60,530 nt of DNA from an uncultured Lachnospiraceae bacterium. GTDB lineage: Bacteria; Bacillota; Clostridia; Lachnospirales; Lachnospiraceae. Below are positions 1 to 7,176 of this stretch, piece by piece. Location: positions 1-60,530 of the forward strand of contig UQWA01000018.1 of assembly GCA_900544685.1 (NCBI GenBank). Direction: 5' to 3'. The translations under genes were made by a program, and so were the position numbers. Position 1 is the stretch's first letter. Every line of letters begins with the position of its first letter. The notes below the pieces were generated by a model that saw only the letters and a program-made list of their open reading frames with translations, was not told where the DNA came from and ran no database searches.

Positions 1-1156
1 CGCCGTATTCGCCGCCGCAGACCGTGCAGACAGCCTTTGCGGTGCAGGTCGCCGTGCCGCCGTGGCAATTCTCGGTTTCCGTGTGCGCTGCATCGTGCGC
101 GCAGACGCGCTTGTGCGTGCCGTCCCCGTTGGGTGTCCACGCGCCATAGTCATGGCCGAGCGGCTTTCCGGCTTCGAAGGTTGCTTCGCCGTCCGTTCCC
201 TTGGAGGACAGACCGCAGACGGCGCAGGATTTGTAGTAGACTGCCTTTTCGGTGCAGGTCGCGACGGATTTCAGGTACTTTGCATCCACGGTCTCCGCCG
301 TGAAGTCGTGGGGCAGCTTTTCGCCATACTCAGCCTTGCAAAACTCACAGACGGCATTTTGGGTGCAGGTCGCTTTGCCGCCGGAGTGCTCCGCGTAGCC
401 GTTCTTTCCCGCGTTATCCGTCACATCGCAGTTTTCATTGGCACATTCATGCCAGTGATGCGTTGCATCGGACGTCCAATCGGACTTCCAGCTATGGCCC
501 GTAGCTGGAATCGGCTCTATTTTTGTTGCGTCGCACTTGGTGCAGCTATATGTCTTTTTGCCCGCTTTTGTGCAGGTAGGCGCTGTTGTTATCGTACCGT
601 TGTCCCAAGTATGAGGGCCTACGTCATCCTTTTTATCGCAACGGGAACACTGCTTCCAGTGCTCGTTATCATCATGTGTCCAACTGGTAGTAAAATCATG
701 TCCCAGAGCATCGCCATATTCCGCACCGCAAACTGTGCATGTTGCTCTTTGGGTGCAGGTGGCCGTGCCGCCGTGGCAATTCTCGGTTTCCGTATGGCTG
801 GTGTCACGCTTACAGATTCGGGTGTGGGTCTTTTCATCGCTGTTCTGCGTCCAAGTGCCCCAGTCGTGCCCAAGCGGTTCGGAAGATCCGCCGCAAACCG
901 TGCATGTCCTTCCGCTTGTGCAAGTCGCCGTTCCGCTCCAAATGTGTGCCTCTCCATAATACCATTTATTATAACACACCGTGCATGTAATAGAGCATTT
1001 GTGCAATTTATCATCTGCGTATTGATAAGTCGCCCTTACCGTTTGTATCTTGTTGCATTTAGTACAAAACGCAATATCCTCCGCATATGCCGTCATAGGC
1101 ATAACAGCCAGCATCACGCACAGTATGAGCACAACGCTCAAAATTTTCTTATTCAT
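1..1156 (-). CDS. Secreted Cys-rich tandem-repeat protein (partial, C-terminus off window)
   Basis: The frame is open from an ATG at 1156 to the window edge, about 385 codons, so this is the N-terminal part only. It begins MNKKILSVVLILCVMLAV followed by an AYA-E signal-peptidase site, so the product should be exported. The mature part is a series of roughly 80-100 residue units, each with a CT-x-CG motif followed by YG-x-x-LGHD and by HTETENCHGGTATCT-like segments. The unit at about 41-110 is almost identical at DNA level to the one at about 753-820. The paired cysteines could bind metal or form disulfides; this is inference. The ATG overlaps the TGA of the upstream TetR gene (ATGA), so the two are translationally coupled. 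G+C is visibly higher than in the rest of the window. Function unknown; surface or adhesin-like repeat proteins of gut Firmicutes are the nearest kind I know. Confidence 0.8.
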   Translation of the reverse strand, partial: MNKKILSVVLILCVMLAVMPMTAYAEDIAFCTKCNKIQTVRATYQYADDKLHKCSITCTVCYNKWYYGEAHIWSGTATCTSGRTCTVCGGSSEPLGHDWGTWTQNSDEKTHTRICKRDTSHTETENCHGGTATCTQRATCTVCGAEYGDALGHDFTTSWTHDDNEHWKQCSRCDKKDDVGPHTWDNGTITTAPTCTKAGKKTYSCTKCDATKIEPIPATGHSWKSDWTSDATHHWHECANENCDVTDNAGKNGYAEHSGGKATCTQNAVCEFCKAEYGEKLPHDFTAETVDAKYLKSVATCTEKAVYYKSCAVCGLSSKGTDGEATFEAGKPLGHDYGAWTPNGDGTHKRVCAHDAAHTETENCHGGTATCTAKAVCTVCGGEYG

Positions 1157-1857
1157 ATAGTTTCCTCTCCTTTGCTGTCCTTTGACAGCTTAAAGTCATA
1201 TTTCATTTCCAACATGGCAAACAGCTTATACATAACCTCTGTGGCAATTGCCTTGATATCCAGTGATTGAATAAAGGCAAGCACCTTTGCCTGCTCTGCC
1301 TCCGATACACGATACACCCGCATTGCCGCCGTCAAAAAGCGGTTGAGCTTGCGTTCTAATGGAAAATGAATATCACATTTTCTCGCCATATAGCTGCGCA
1401 TCAATCCCGCCGTGCCAATTTCCATCTCATAAAAGTCGCTCTCGGTATCATCGGGGAAATGTTCACCAAAAATCTGCTTCAGCTCTGCTGTGGTATGCAG
1501 GTAAATATATTCCGACGTGTCGGGCAGGGAATAGGCTTCAATGTAGATTTCTCGCAGGTTCTCATTCAGTTCAGTCAGTGTCAGTTGGATCGCCGTTTCC
1601 ACCGCATAGGCGTAAACTGGCGGCAGCTTGCTGTCTGCAATGCTTCTTGCCACGCCGAACTGTCCGCCGAACATCGTTTCGGTTAATTCCAGCAAAATTC
1701 TGTCCTTGGTAGGAAACAGATTCAAATAGCTTCCCCTTGCAACACCTGCTTCATCCACAATCTGACTGACAGAAGTGTTTTTATACCCCTGTTCCAGAAA
1801 GAGACGGACGCACACGGTCAGTATTTTCCTCTTTGTTTCACTGCTGTCTCTCCGCAA
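1153..1857 (-). CDS. TetR-family transcriptional regulator
   Basis: The N-terminal 50 residues form a TetR helix-turn-helix: ETKRKIL, then LFLEQGYKNTSVSQIVDEAG and ARGSYLNLFPTKDRIL. The remainder is a poorly conserved, mainly helical ligand-binding and dimerisation part. Total length of about 234 residues is normal for the family. The frame is open upstream to a GTG at 1866, but AGAGAGGTG is better placed as a ribosome binding site for the TTG at 1857, which I prefer. The stop overlaps the ATG of the secreted repeat protein, so the regulator and its probable target form one operon. An inverted repeat just upstream (1882-1897) is the likely operator, suggesting autorepression. The ligand is unknown. 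Confidence 0.85.
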   Translation of the reverse strand: MRRDSSETKRKILTVCVRLFLEQGYKNTSVSQIVDEAGVARGSYLNLFPTKDRILLELTETMFGGQFGVARSIADSKLPPVYAYAVETAIQLTLTELNENLREIYIEAYSLPDTSEYIYLHTTAELKQIFGEHFPDDTESDFYEMEIGTAGLMRSYMARKCDIHFPLERKLNRFLTAAMRVYRVSEAEQAKVLAFIQSLDIKAIATEVMYKLFAMLEMKYDFKLSKDSKGEETI

Positions 1858-1881
1858 ATATATCACCTCTCTTTAAACGTT

Positions 1882-1897
1882 TTAGTACGCATACTAA
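1882..1897. promoter_or_regulatory. Candidate TetR operator
   Basis: TTAGTA and TACTAA arms separated by CGCA form a short palindrome 25-40 bp upstream of the TetR start. It overlaps an AT-rich stretch (TATTATTAG on the minus strand) that could supply the -10 element. Position and symmetry fit autoregulation by the adjacent TetR protein; binding is inferred, not shown. Confidence 0.5.
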
Positions 1898-2030
1898 TAA
1901 TATCATAACAAGTGCAAAAAGGCAAGTGGTATTTGAAGCTTTACCTCCGTAAATTGTGACTTTTCCGCAAACGCTGGCTTCTTCCATTACTCACAGAACT
2001 TTATGACTTCTTGAATACTACCCGCAAAGG

Positions 2031-2060
2031 AAAAGCCGCCGTCTGTTGACAGCGACTTTT
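2031..2060 (-). terminator. Strong hairpin after the 2065-2355 gene
   Basis: Arms 2031-2043 and 2048-2060 pair over 13 positions, allowing G-U pairs, around a 4-base loop. Both flanks carry AAAA/TTTT. It lies 5 bp beyond the stop of the leftward small gene, so it probably ends that transcription unit, and it may work in both directions. The stretch from here to the TetR promoter (about 1900-2030) shows no gene. Confidence 0.6.
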
Positions 2061-2064
2061 CTCT

Positions 2065-2355
2065 TTAGCGGGTAAACCGTATCAGCAGTTCATTTATAGC
2101 ATCCACTGCGCCGTGTCTTTTCACCTGTATCTCTCGATTTCGCCACTCCATAAGGCACTGACAAATTACTCTGATTTCTACCGGCTCAAAGGGGATTTTC
2201 TTCTTTCGCCCGGGCTTCATTGTTTCAGCAATGTCACACAGGCGAAGGGCGAGTGAGTCAATCTGACCGTTGGTTTCTGCATCATAGCTCCTGTGCTGCT
2301 GTATTAAGCCGTTTATCAGCACCCTCACCTCATAATCGTCCATCTTGACATTCAT
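2065..2355 (-). CDS. Small hypothetical protein of an integrative element
   Basis: This 96-residue soluble protein begins MNVKMDDYEVRVLINGLIQQ and has a basic central GRKKKIPFEP segment and a helical C-terminus. GGAGG lies 6 bases before the ATG. Its start overlaps the end of the TnpV-like frame, so the two were probably translated in tandem. I recognise no domain. Neighbours are typical integrative-element genes, so it is probably cargo or an accessory gene of the same element. Confidence 0.55.
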   Translation of the reverse strand: MNVKMDDYEVRVLINGLIQQHRSYDAETNGQIDSLALRLCDIAETMKPGRKKKIPFEPVEIRVICQCLMEWRNREIQVKRHGAVDAINELLIRFTR

Positions 2356-2575
2356 AGCCGTCCTCCAAACAGTAAATCAAATTGTTTGCAACGATTTCCA
2401 TAGCAGCACTGCGGATGTTGTTTATCCTCTGCACCCACAGCATTTGATTTTCCGCTTTGAGGGCTTCCGTAACGCCCTCTTTTTCGGGAAGCTGCTTTAC
2501 CAGCCGAGAAAACAATGCTTCTGCCTGCTCGTTAAGGTCTGCAAGGTAAGCCTTTCTTCCTCTGCTCTTTCAAAC
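2330..2575 (-). pseudogene. TnpV-like transposon protein, C-terminal remnant
   Basis: The frame reads AYLADLNEQAEALFSRLVKQ, then EKEGVTEALKAENQMLWVQR and a helical end. This matches my memory of the C-terminal half of TnpV proteins carried by Clostridiales transposons. No start codon with a ribosome binding site exists, and a TGA closes the frame just upstream at about 2580. The N-terminal half is therefore missing. The upstream gene runs into this frame, which suggests a deletion joined two genes near 2570. Confidence 0.5.
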
Positions 2576-2859
2576 GGGTCGTCAAACATAATGGCAAGTT
2601 CTTTATGGAACTGTGAGGACATTTCATCGTCATATCCATAGCAGTCAAGTGTGCGACTGCTTCTCTTTGCATACTTGTCCTCATTTCGGTTTGCATCGTC
2701 AATTACCTCTCCCTGTGCAATGGAAAGATGAACAAACGGAGAATATCTTTCTATAACAAGGGGATATTTCTCCCAAAGCTCTTTTACAGACAATTCCGTA
2801 ATAATCGCCCATCTCTCATCTCCGGTATAACCATTATATTCGTATTTAAGATTTATCAG
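2497..2859 (-). CDS. Hypothetical integrative-element protein, probably chimeric at its 3' end
   Basis: Read from a CTG at 2859, the frame begins L-INLKYEYNGYTGDERWAI and continues with YSPFVHLSIAQGE, ANRNEDKYAKRS and LDCYGYDDE, ending near MFDDPFERAEEER. I recall similar small proteins from Clostridiales conjugative elements but cannot name a function. The first codon overlaps the TGA of the WYL gene. It is CTG where homologs probably have ATG; the first in-frame conventional start is a TTG at 2793. The last 20 codons overlap the TnpV-like frame and look like read-through past a deletion junction. The gene may be non-functional. Confidence 0.45.
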   Translation of the reverse strand: MINLKYEYNGYTGDERWAIITELSVKELWEKYPLVIERYSPFVHLSIAQGEVIDDANRNEDKYAKRSSRTLDCYGYDDEMSSQFHKELAIMFDDPFERAEEERLTLQTLTSRQKHCFLGW

Positions 2860-3092
2860 TTTACAATCCTTTTGTTTTCTTTTTGCTGCATACCCTCATC
2901 GGCTTGTGCAATCATCTGCCTGTACTGTTCTTTCACACTTTCCGGTGCAAGTATTTGTACCTTGCCATTAAAGCCAAACACCCAACCAAAAAAGGTCGGA
3001 CTGGCTGATACTTCGGTCTGTACTCTGAAAGAAGTCATATCATACGCAAGGGTTGTCACATCTTCTCCAAAACGGTCAACCATTGTTTGGTA
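2856..3092 (-). pseudogene. WYL-domain transcriptional regulator, C-terminal fragment
   Basis: The fragment reads MVDRFGEDVTTLAYD, VQTEVSASPTFFGWVFGF and an ILAPESVKEQYRQM tail. This is the usual C-terminal end of YafY-type regulators (HTH plus WYL domain). Only about 75 residues remain; the HTH and the first part of the WYL core are absent. The coding identity stops near 3092, exactly where transposase sequence starts on the opposite strand, so the IS256-type element, or a rearrangement involving it, removed the 5' part. The stop overlaps the next leftward frame. Confidence 0.65.
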
Positions 3093-3739
3093 TCGATATG
3101 AATGGGAAAAAAGATGTTCTTGGAATGTATGTTGGAGAAAACGAAAGTGCAAAGTTCTGGCTTTCTATCATGAATGGATTAAAAAACAGAGGCGTTGAGG
3201 ATATCCTGATTGCATGCGTTGACGGTTTAAATGGATTTCCACAGGCAATCGAGGCTGTTTATCCAAAAACAGAGATTCAACAGTGTATCATCCATCAGAT
3301 CCGTAATTCAACGAAGTTTGTTTCATACAAAGACATCAAAAAACTGATGGCTGATCTGAAGCTTGTATATGCAGCTCCGACGGAAGAAACCGCTTTAAAT
3401 GAACTGGAACTGTTCAAGGATAAATGGGATTCCAAGGACCCAAAAATCTATAAATCCTGGCATGATAATTGGGCAACCCTGTCCACTTATTTCAAATATC
3501 CGGAGGCAGTAAGACGGCTGATTTATACCACAAATGCCATTGAAGGATTCAACCGCCAGCTCCGGAAAGTGACTAAAAGCAAGACGGTATTTCCGTCGGA
3601 TGACAGCCTTTTGAAAATGCTGTATCTGGCAACCATGGATATCACGAAAAAATGGACCGGACACAGGCAGGACTGGGGACAGATCCATTCCCAGCTTGAA
3701 ATTTATTTTGAAGAACGTCTGGCAGGGCGGAATCTGTAA
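3093..3739 (+). pseudogene. IS256-family transposase, N-terminally truncated
   Basis: The recognisable part starts FGIDMNGKKDVLGMYVGE and includes ACVDGLNGFPQAI (second catalytic Asp), CIIHQIRNS, and TTNAIEGFNRQLRK (catalytic Glu). The first catalytic Asp and the whole DNA-binding N-terminus, roughly 170-190 residues, are missing. The open frame runs upstream to 3053, but those codons are antisense to the WYL fragment and are not transposase. It cannot be an active transposase. Confidence 0.85.
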
Positions 3740-3800
3740 AGCAGTCAATTTTAGGCAGGTTTTATTGACATACCTAAAAACTACTGTATAATGCAGATAT

Positions 3801-3829
3801 GGGCAGAATCCGGAAAACCGGCTCTGCCC
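3801..3829 (+). terminator. Hairpin in the 3' end of the IS remnant
   Basis: GGGCAGA/TCTGCCC-type outer arms and a CCGG/CCGG inner stem around AAAA form a stable hairpin about 60 bp after the transposase stop. Only a short TTT follows, so it is either a weak terminator or a structural part of the IS end that limits read-through. Confidence 0.45.
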
Positions 3830-3869
3830 ATTTGTAACTATTCACAAATCTTATATCAGTTTTTAACGT

Positions 3870-3974
3870 TTACACAAAACTTGAAACGGTCTCCTCGTTT
3901 CTCTTGCCATACTGAATACATTTCATTATCTTTACTTTATGCCACCGTGACACAAAGTCATTTTCAATAATCAT
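3870..3974 (-). pseudogene. Truncated gene start next to the IS256 remnant
   Basis: An ATG at 3974 overlaps the TGA of the upstream membrane protein gene (ATGA). The frame reads MIIENDFVSRWHKVKI and runs about 27 codons before entering the IS end near 3893, where it soon stops. It is probably the 5' remnant of a gene once cotranscribed with the membrane protein. I cannot name the family. Confidence 0.4.
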
Positions 3975-4273
3975 GATCCTACAAACTCTGCCAGACCAAA
4001 TTCTATACTCCTTATAAGTGTTGTCAGACCGGTACCAAAGAACATCACCAGACTGCTTCCTGCTACTATTGCAAAGACTACACCAACCGTCTGCCAGTCC
4101 TGCGTGACTAATATCATCATCAGCACCATGAATCCCGCACATACCAGTATCAGGCCATGCAGCGCATACCCAAGAAGTAGAAATACATCCAGGATTCCCA
4201 ACAATGCCACAATTCCTATGATACACACAATTGCCATTATTTTTAATATCAATCTTCCTACTGTCCTCAACAT
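3971..4273 (-). CDS. Small integral membrane protein (conjugative-element type)
   Basis: This 100-residue protein is almost wholly hydrophobic, with about three membrane segments near residues 8-38, 42-58 and 62-85. It starts MLRTVGRLILKIMAIVC after a GGAAGG-type ribosome binding site. Size and layout recall the CD1845-type membrane proteins encoded beside relaxase or transfer genes in Clostridiales conjugative elements; that assignment is tentative. The neighbouring RepA gene supports an element origin. Confidence 0.55.
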   Translation of the reverse strand: MLRTVGRLILKIMAIVCIIGIVALLGILDVFLLLGYALHGLILVCAGFMVLMMILVTQDWQTVGVVFAIVAGSSLVMFFGTGLTTLIRSIEFGLAEFVGS

Positions 4274-4418
4274 GTACCTTCCTCCCTTTTTTGTTCCTCA
4301 TCATATTGCTTTTCTTTTATCATACTGAAAATGTATATGATGGTCAATATGTGATTATATTAAAGTTTTATGTATTTTTATCTCTGTTGCACTTTGCATC
4401 ACTGTGTCACATAGTTTT

Positions 4419-5441
4419 TTATGTACCGCCAAACAAATCGTGATTGACCTCAGCCTGATAAAAGCTATTCATTGTAATTGGGGCATTATATAATGCCGTT
4501 ATCAGATAGGTTTTAATGTTCTTGATTTTCGTTGTATTCTTCTTCATGCACAGCATAACATACTCGATATGTGAATAATTAATTTTCATAAAACGATTTT
4601 TCACAATGGACACTGGCTTGTCCACTCCTGCAATTCGGATCATACTGTTATCTGGCATCATCATGACCTCCACCATCAATTCTACCAGATCATCTACCTC
4701 TTTCTGATTATGACACTGATATTCAATATGATCCTGTATCAATTGACGGTAAATGCTCATTTCTTCCATCACATCCATCCCATCCTGTATATCCTTATCT
4801 GTCTGATTGATAAGATAAGATGGAATACTATCAGTCTTATTTCTCTCTGTATCATTCTTTTCAGTCTTATTAGATTGTGATTTTCCTAATTCCTGAGTTG
4901 CTTTTTTCATCATTCCAGAATTGTGATTTTCATTATTCTTTGATGATGATTCTGGAACTTCCTGAATTGTGGTTTTCACTATTTCTGAATTGTGATTTTC
5001 ACCATTCTTGAATTGTGATACTTTTCCCTGCTGTTCTGATATACTATTTTCCTTTTCCGTAGCCCTTTTCATGTCCTGTAATAAGAAATTCTTCACATAG
5101 ATCACATTTGGTCTGCCAAGCCCCAGACGTTTCTTCTCAATCAGTCCAATTCCTTTTTCACTGTCAAGTTCTTTCATCAATTTCACAGCCTTCTGGGTTC
5201 CGCAGTTCATCAGTTCCGCTACTTCATCTACTGTAAAAATAATGTATACCCTGTCTTCTCCATCAAGCCATCGGTTCTTAATGCTCAGGCTCATACGATC
5301 CAGCATCAGACCGTATAATACCTTTGCTTCACAGGAAAGTGTCTGAAAACATTCCGCAGTAAACAAAACTTTTGGGACACGATAAAAGCTGTACTGCTCC
5401 GCTTCCATTCCCCTGAAATAATCAAACTGTATCTTATGCAT
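4419..5441 (-). CDS. Replication initiator protein A (RepA_N family, with DUF6017-like C-terminus)
   Basis: Residues 1-100 match the RepA_N initiator domain: FDYFRGMEAEQYSFYRVPK, then LSCEAKVLYGLMLDRMSLS and a winged-helix part (FTVDEVAELMNCGTQKAVKL, ending GLGRPNVIYV). A polar linker with repeated ENHNSE/ENHNSG-like segments follows. The C-terminal 90 residues are helical, as in element-borne initiators carrying DUF6017. ATG 5441 is chosen because AGGGGG precedes it; an upstream frame to 5489 lacks such a site. Initiators of this type replicate plasmids and excised integrative elements. The upstream gene is only a fragment, so the replicon is unlikely to be intact. Confidence 0.85.
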   Translation of the reverse strand: MHKIQFDYFRGMEAEQYSFYRVPKVLFTAECFQTLSCEAKVLYGLMLDRMSLSIKNRWLDGEDRVYIIFTVDEVAELMNCGTQKAVKLMKELDSEKGIGLIEKKRLGLGRPNVIYVKNFLLQDMKRATEKENSISEQQGKVSQFKNGENHNSEIVKTTIQEVPESSSKNNENHNSGMMKKATQELGKSQSNKTEKNDTERNKTDSIPSYLINQTDKDIQDGMDVMEEMSIYRQLIQDHIEYQCHNQKEVDDLVELMVEVMMMPDNSMIRIAGVDKPVSIVKNRFMKINYSHIEYVMLCMKKNTTKIKNIKTYLITALYNAPITMNSFYQAEVNHDLFGGT

Positions 5442-5442
5442 C

Positions 5443-5643
5443 CTAATCCCCCTGTTCATTTTCCTGTCTCCATCGACCCAGAAGTCCATAGATTACCTCT
5501 TCCATCTGCTCTTTTGTATAGGTAACCGGAAAATAGTCATTTAATCTTTTCACAAAGATTGTCACATTCACTTTCTCATTTTCACGTTTCGTCAAAACCC
5601 TGTAAATGGCATCTTCTGTCAGTGCTTCTATTTCTGAAGTATC
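5443..5643 (-). pseudogene. 3' remnant of a gene preceding repA
   Basis: The frame is open for 66 codons before a TAG one base ahead of the repA ATG. It reads AIYRVLTKRENEKVNVTIFV and later YFPVTYTKEQMEEVIYGLLG. An in-frame TGA at 5644-5646 closes it upstream, and no start codon with a ribosome binding site is present. It was probably the C-terminus of a protein encoded ahead of repA. The family is not recognised. Confidence 0.4.
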
Positions 5644-5651
5644 TCATAAAA

Positions 5652-5683
5652 ATAGGGATACTTGATTTTACAGGTATCCCTAT
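5652..5683 (-). terminator. Intrinsic terminator after the DUF6075 gene
   Basis: ATAGGGATAC (5652-5661) and GTATCCCTAT (5674-5683) form a perfect 10-bp stem with a 12-base loop. On the minus strand it is followed by TTTTT. It ends the DUF6075 transcript and separates it from the repA remnant region. Confidence 0.75.
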
Positions 5684-5737
5684 AGTCTATCAATTATCTG
5701 GTAGCTCTCTATTCACTTCCCCTATATACTCAATATA

Positions 5738-6175
5738 TTAGCCAGTATATTCTGGATAACGAATTTGTATTGCCTGCCAAAAATATGGTGCATATACACA
5801 GCAAAATAAATCTTCCACTGTATATCTCTTGCATTCATCTATCTGTTCTTTAATATTATTATTATCTGTATTAATACTTGGTATTCCATTACAATAAAGA
5901 TTAAATGCCAATCTTACCACTTTCAGGCTTCCATCAGTTTGCCATCCCTCATGTAAACATTTGGGCTTCACACACCCATTCTTAAAATTGTAAATTCTGT
6001 TCACATTTTTTCTTGTATCATTATTGATCCCCAGGCAATAACACAATGCCATGTGATACACGTCCTGATAACGTACCTCTTCTAACTTTTCATAATAAAA
6101 TTTTTCATGTTCTTCATTGATAAATATAATATTATCTTTCTCATTTTTCTTCCTTTCCAGTGTTAGGTCTGTCAT
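5738..6175 (-). CDS. DUF6075 family protein
   Basis: This 145-residue protein has the order I associate with DUF6075: FINEEHEKFYYEKLEEV, then QDVYHMALCYCLGINNDTR, GCVKPKCLHEGWQTDGSLKV, RLAFNLYCNG, and a C-terminal YTVEDLFCCVYAPYFWQAI-RYPEY. Such proteins are common in Clostridiales integrative and phage-like elements; no biochemical role is known to me. A GGAGG site precedes the ATG. The gene is the last one inside the element before the spoVAD junction and has its own terminator. Confidence 0.75.
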   Translation of the reverse strand: MTDLTLERKKNEKDNIIFINEEHEKFYYEKLEEVRYQDVYHMALCYCLGINNDTRKNVNRIYNFKNGCVKPKCLHEGWQTDGSLKVVRLAFNLYCNGIPSINTDNNNIKEQIDECKRYTVEDLFCCVYAPYFWQAIQIRYPEYTG

Positions 6176-6241
6176 ATCTATACCTCCATTTTTACTGAAT
6201 CAGCTATTTTCAGTTATAAATATCCTCTAATAGTTTGTGTG

Positions 6242-6287
6242 TAGAACCATTAGTAAATTAATACGCCTCTTCTTTGTTATGGTTCTA
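6242..6287. repeat. Inverted repeat at the right end of the inserted DNA
   Basis: TAGAACCAT (6242-6250) and ATGGTTCTA (6279-6287) are perfect 9-bp inverted copies 28 bp apart. They sit at the point where spoVAD identity ends (about 6290). They could be recombinase-binding arms of an attachment site or an IS end; this is inference. Confidence 0.45.
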
Positions 6288-6924
6288 TTTTACACGCCGC
6301 CGGTGCCATGCAGGCTCCCATATTCATAGAATCCTGCACCCCATAATCCACTACTTTTCCCACCGTGATCCCGGTAACTCTCACATGACCGCCGCTTTTC
6401 CCCAGAATAAAGGCTCCGCTTCCTGTAACGGTCCAGGTGGACGACAGTGGTCTCTGATTGCCATACGCCAGTGGAAAACGAAACTGCTTCTCTGCACTGG
6501 CAAAATGACTGGATGTCACTGCTGCCGTATAATCTCCATAATTTCCGGCAACGGTCATAGCTGCCAGTGCCAGCGCTTCTCCACATGTAGAACATGCCCC
6601 GTAAATACCAAACAACGGGATCTCGAAACTCTCCAGTCCAAAGGATGTGGCAATCAACTGGCCCAGAAGATCTCCGCCGTACAGATATCGGATCTTTTCT
6701 CTTTGGATTCCCGCATTCTGCATTGCCAATGTCAGTGCTTCCCTCTGCATTTCACTTTCTGCCTTTTCCCAACAGTCTTCCCCAAAAAGATCATCCTGGG
6801 AAACTGCAGAAAAAGCACCGCCAAGCGGTCCTTCTCCCTCCTTTTTTCCAACTACGGATGAAGTCGCCACTATGTGCGGTGCTCTCTGAAAACAGATGCT
6901 CTGTCTGCCCTGTGTCTGATCCAT
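6277..6924 (-). pseudogene. spoVAD: Stage V sporulation protein AD, C-terminally truncated
   Basis: The product has the thiolase-like SpoVAD fold: an early FQRAPHIVATSSVVGKKEGE, then LYGGDLLGQLIATSFGLE, FGIYGACSTCGEALALAAM, and QRPLSSTWTVTGSGAFILG. It stops at 215 residues, whereas SpoVAD is about 335-340. The last native segment is NMGACMAPAA, after which it reads CKIEP and stops. The missing part follows the insertion of the accessory element, whose end is at about 6290. SpoVAD binds dipicolinic acid in the inner spore membrane channel, so this copy is probably inactive unless another exists. GGAGG precedes the ATG. The gene is separated from spoVAC by more than 11 kb. Confidence 0.85.
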
Positions 6925-6945
6925 GTCACAACCTCCATTTCAACT

Positions 6946-6965
6946 ACATCCGTAAGTCCGGATGT
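6946..6965. other. Hairpin in the spoVAD leader; otherwise non-coding gap
   Basis: ACATCCG and CGGATGT form a 7-bp stem 22 bases before the spoVAD start. On the plus strand it is followed by TTTTT, so it could also act as a terminator in that direction. The rest of 6966-7176 is AT-rich with long T runs and no gene that I can see; I could not pick a convincing sigma-G promoter. Confidence 0.35.
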
Positions 6966-7176
6966 TTTTCTGTGAAAAAGTGTGTGCATTTTTTCTTTTT
7001 TTTATACAGCAGATTACCTGTATTTTGTATCTGTTCATTACTTTCACAGTGGGTTCTGAACAGTTATTTTTTAATCACTTTTTTTTCAAATATCTGGTAT
7101 ATTTTTCAGTTTTCTCCATATGATATAGTGTAAGCACCAATAAAGCAGTGCGCAAACTGAACATGTTATTTGAATT

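Larger units (their letters stand above)
3090..3893 (+). mobile_element. IS256-family element, 5'-truncated remnant
   Basis: The remnant contains the 3' two-thirds of an IS256-type transposase and about 150 bp of downstream IS end. The right end is placed near 3893 because the sequence there (GTTTACACAAAACTTGAAAC) resembles IS256-family terminal repeats as I remember them. No matching left end is present: the left side joins directly to the WYL fragment. On the right the element abuts a truncated leftward frame. It therefore replaced or deleted DNA rather than inserting cleanly. Confidence 0.65.

Noticed and set aside
1..1156. CRISPR-like repeated DNA in the left 1.1 kb
   Set aside because: The repeats are long, unequally spaced and in frame with a protein repeat; no short direct-repeat/spacer pattern exists.
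62..1270. Long plus-strand open frame of 402 codons at the left end
   Set aside because: It is antisense to the signal-peptide-bearing repeat protein and the TetR gene, both of which have coherent motifs and coupled start/stop signals.
2497..2570. Sigma-70 region-4-like end (LTSRQK) on the element protein
   Set aside because: The similarity covers only a few residues, and the same DNA reads as a clear TnpV-like sequence in another frame.
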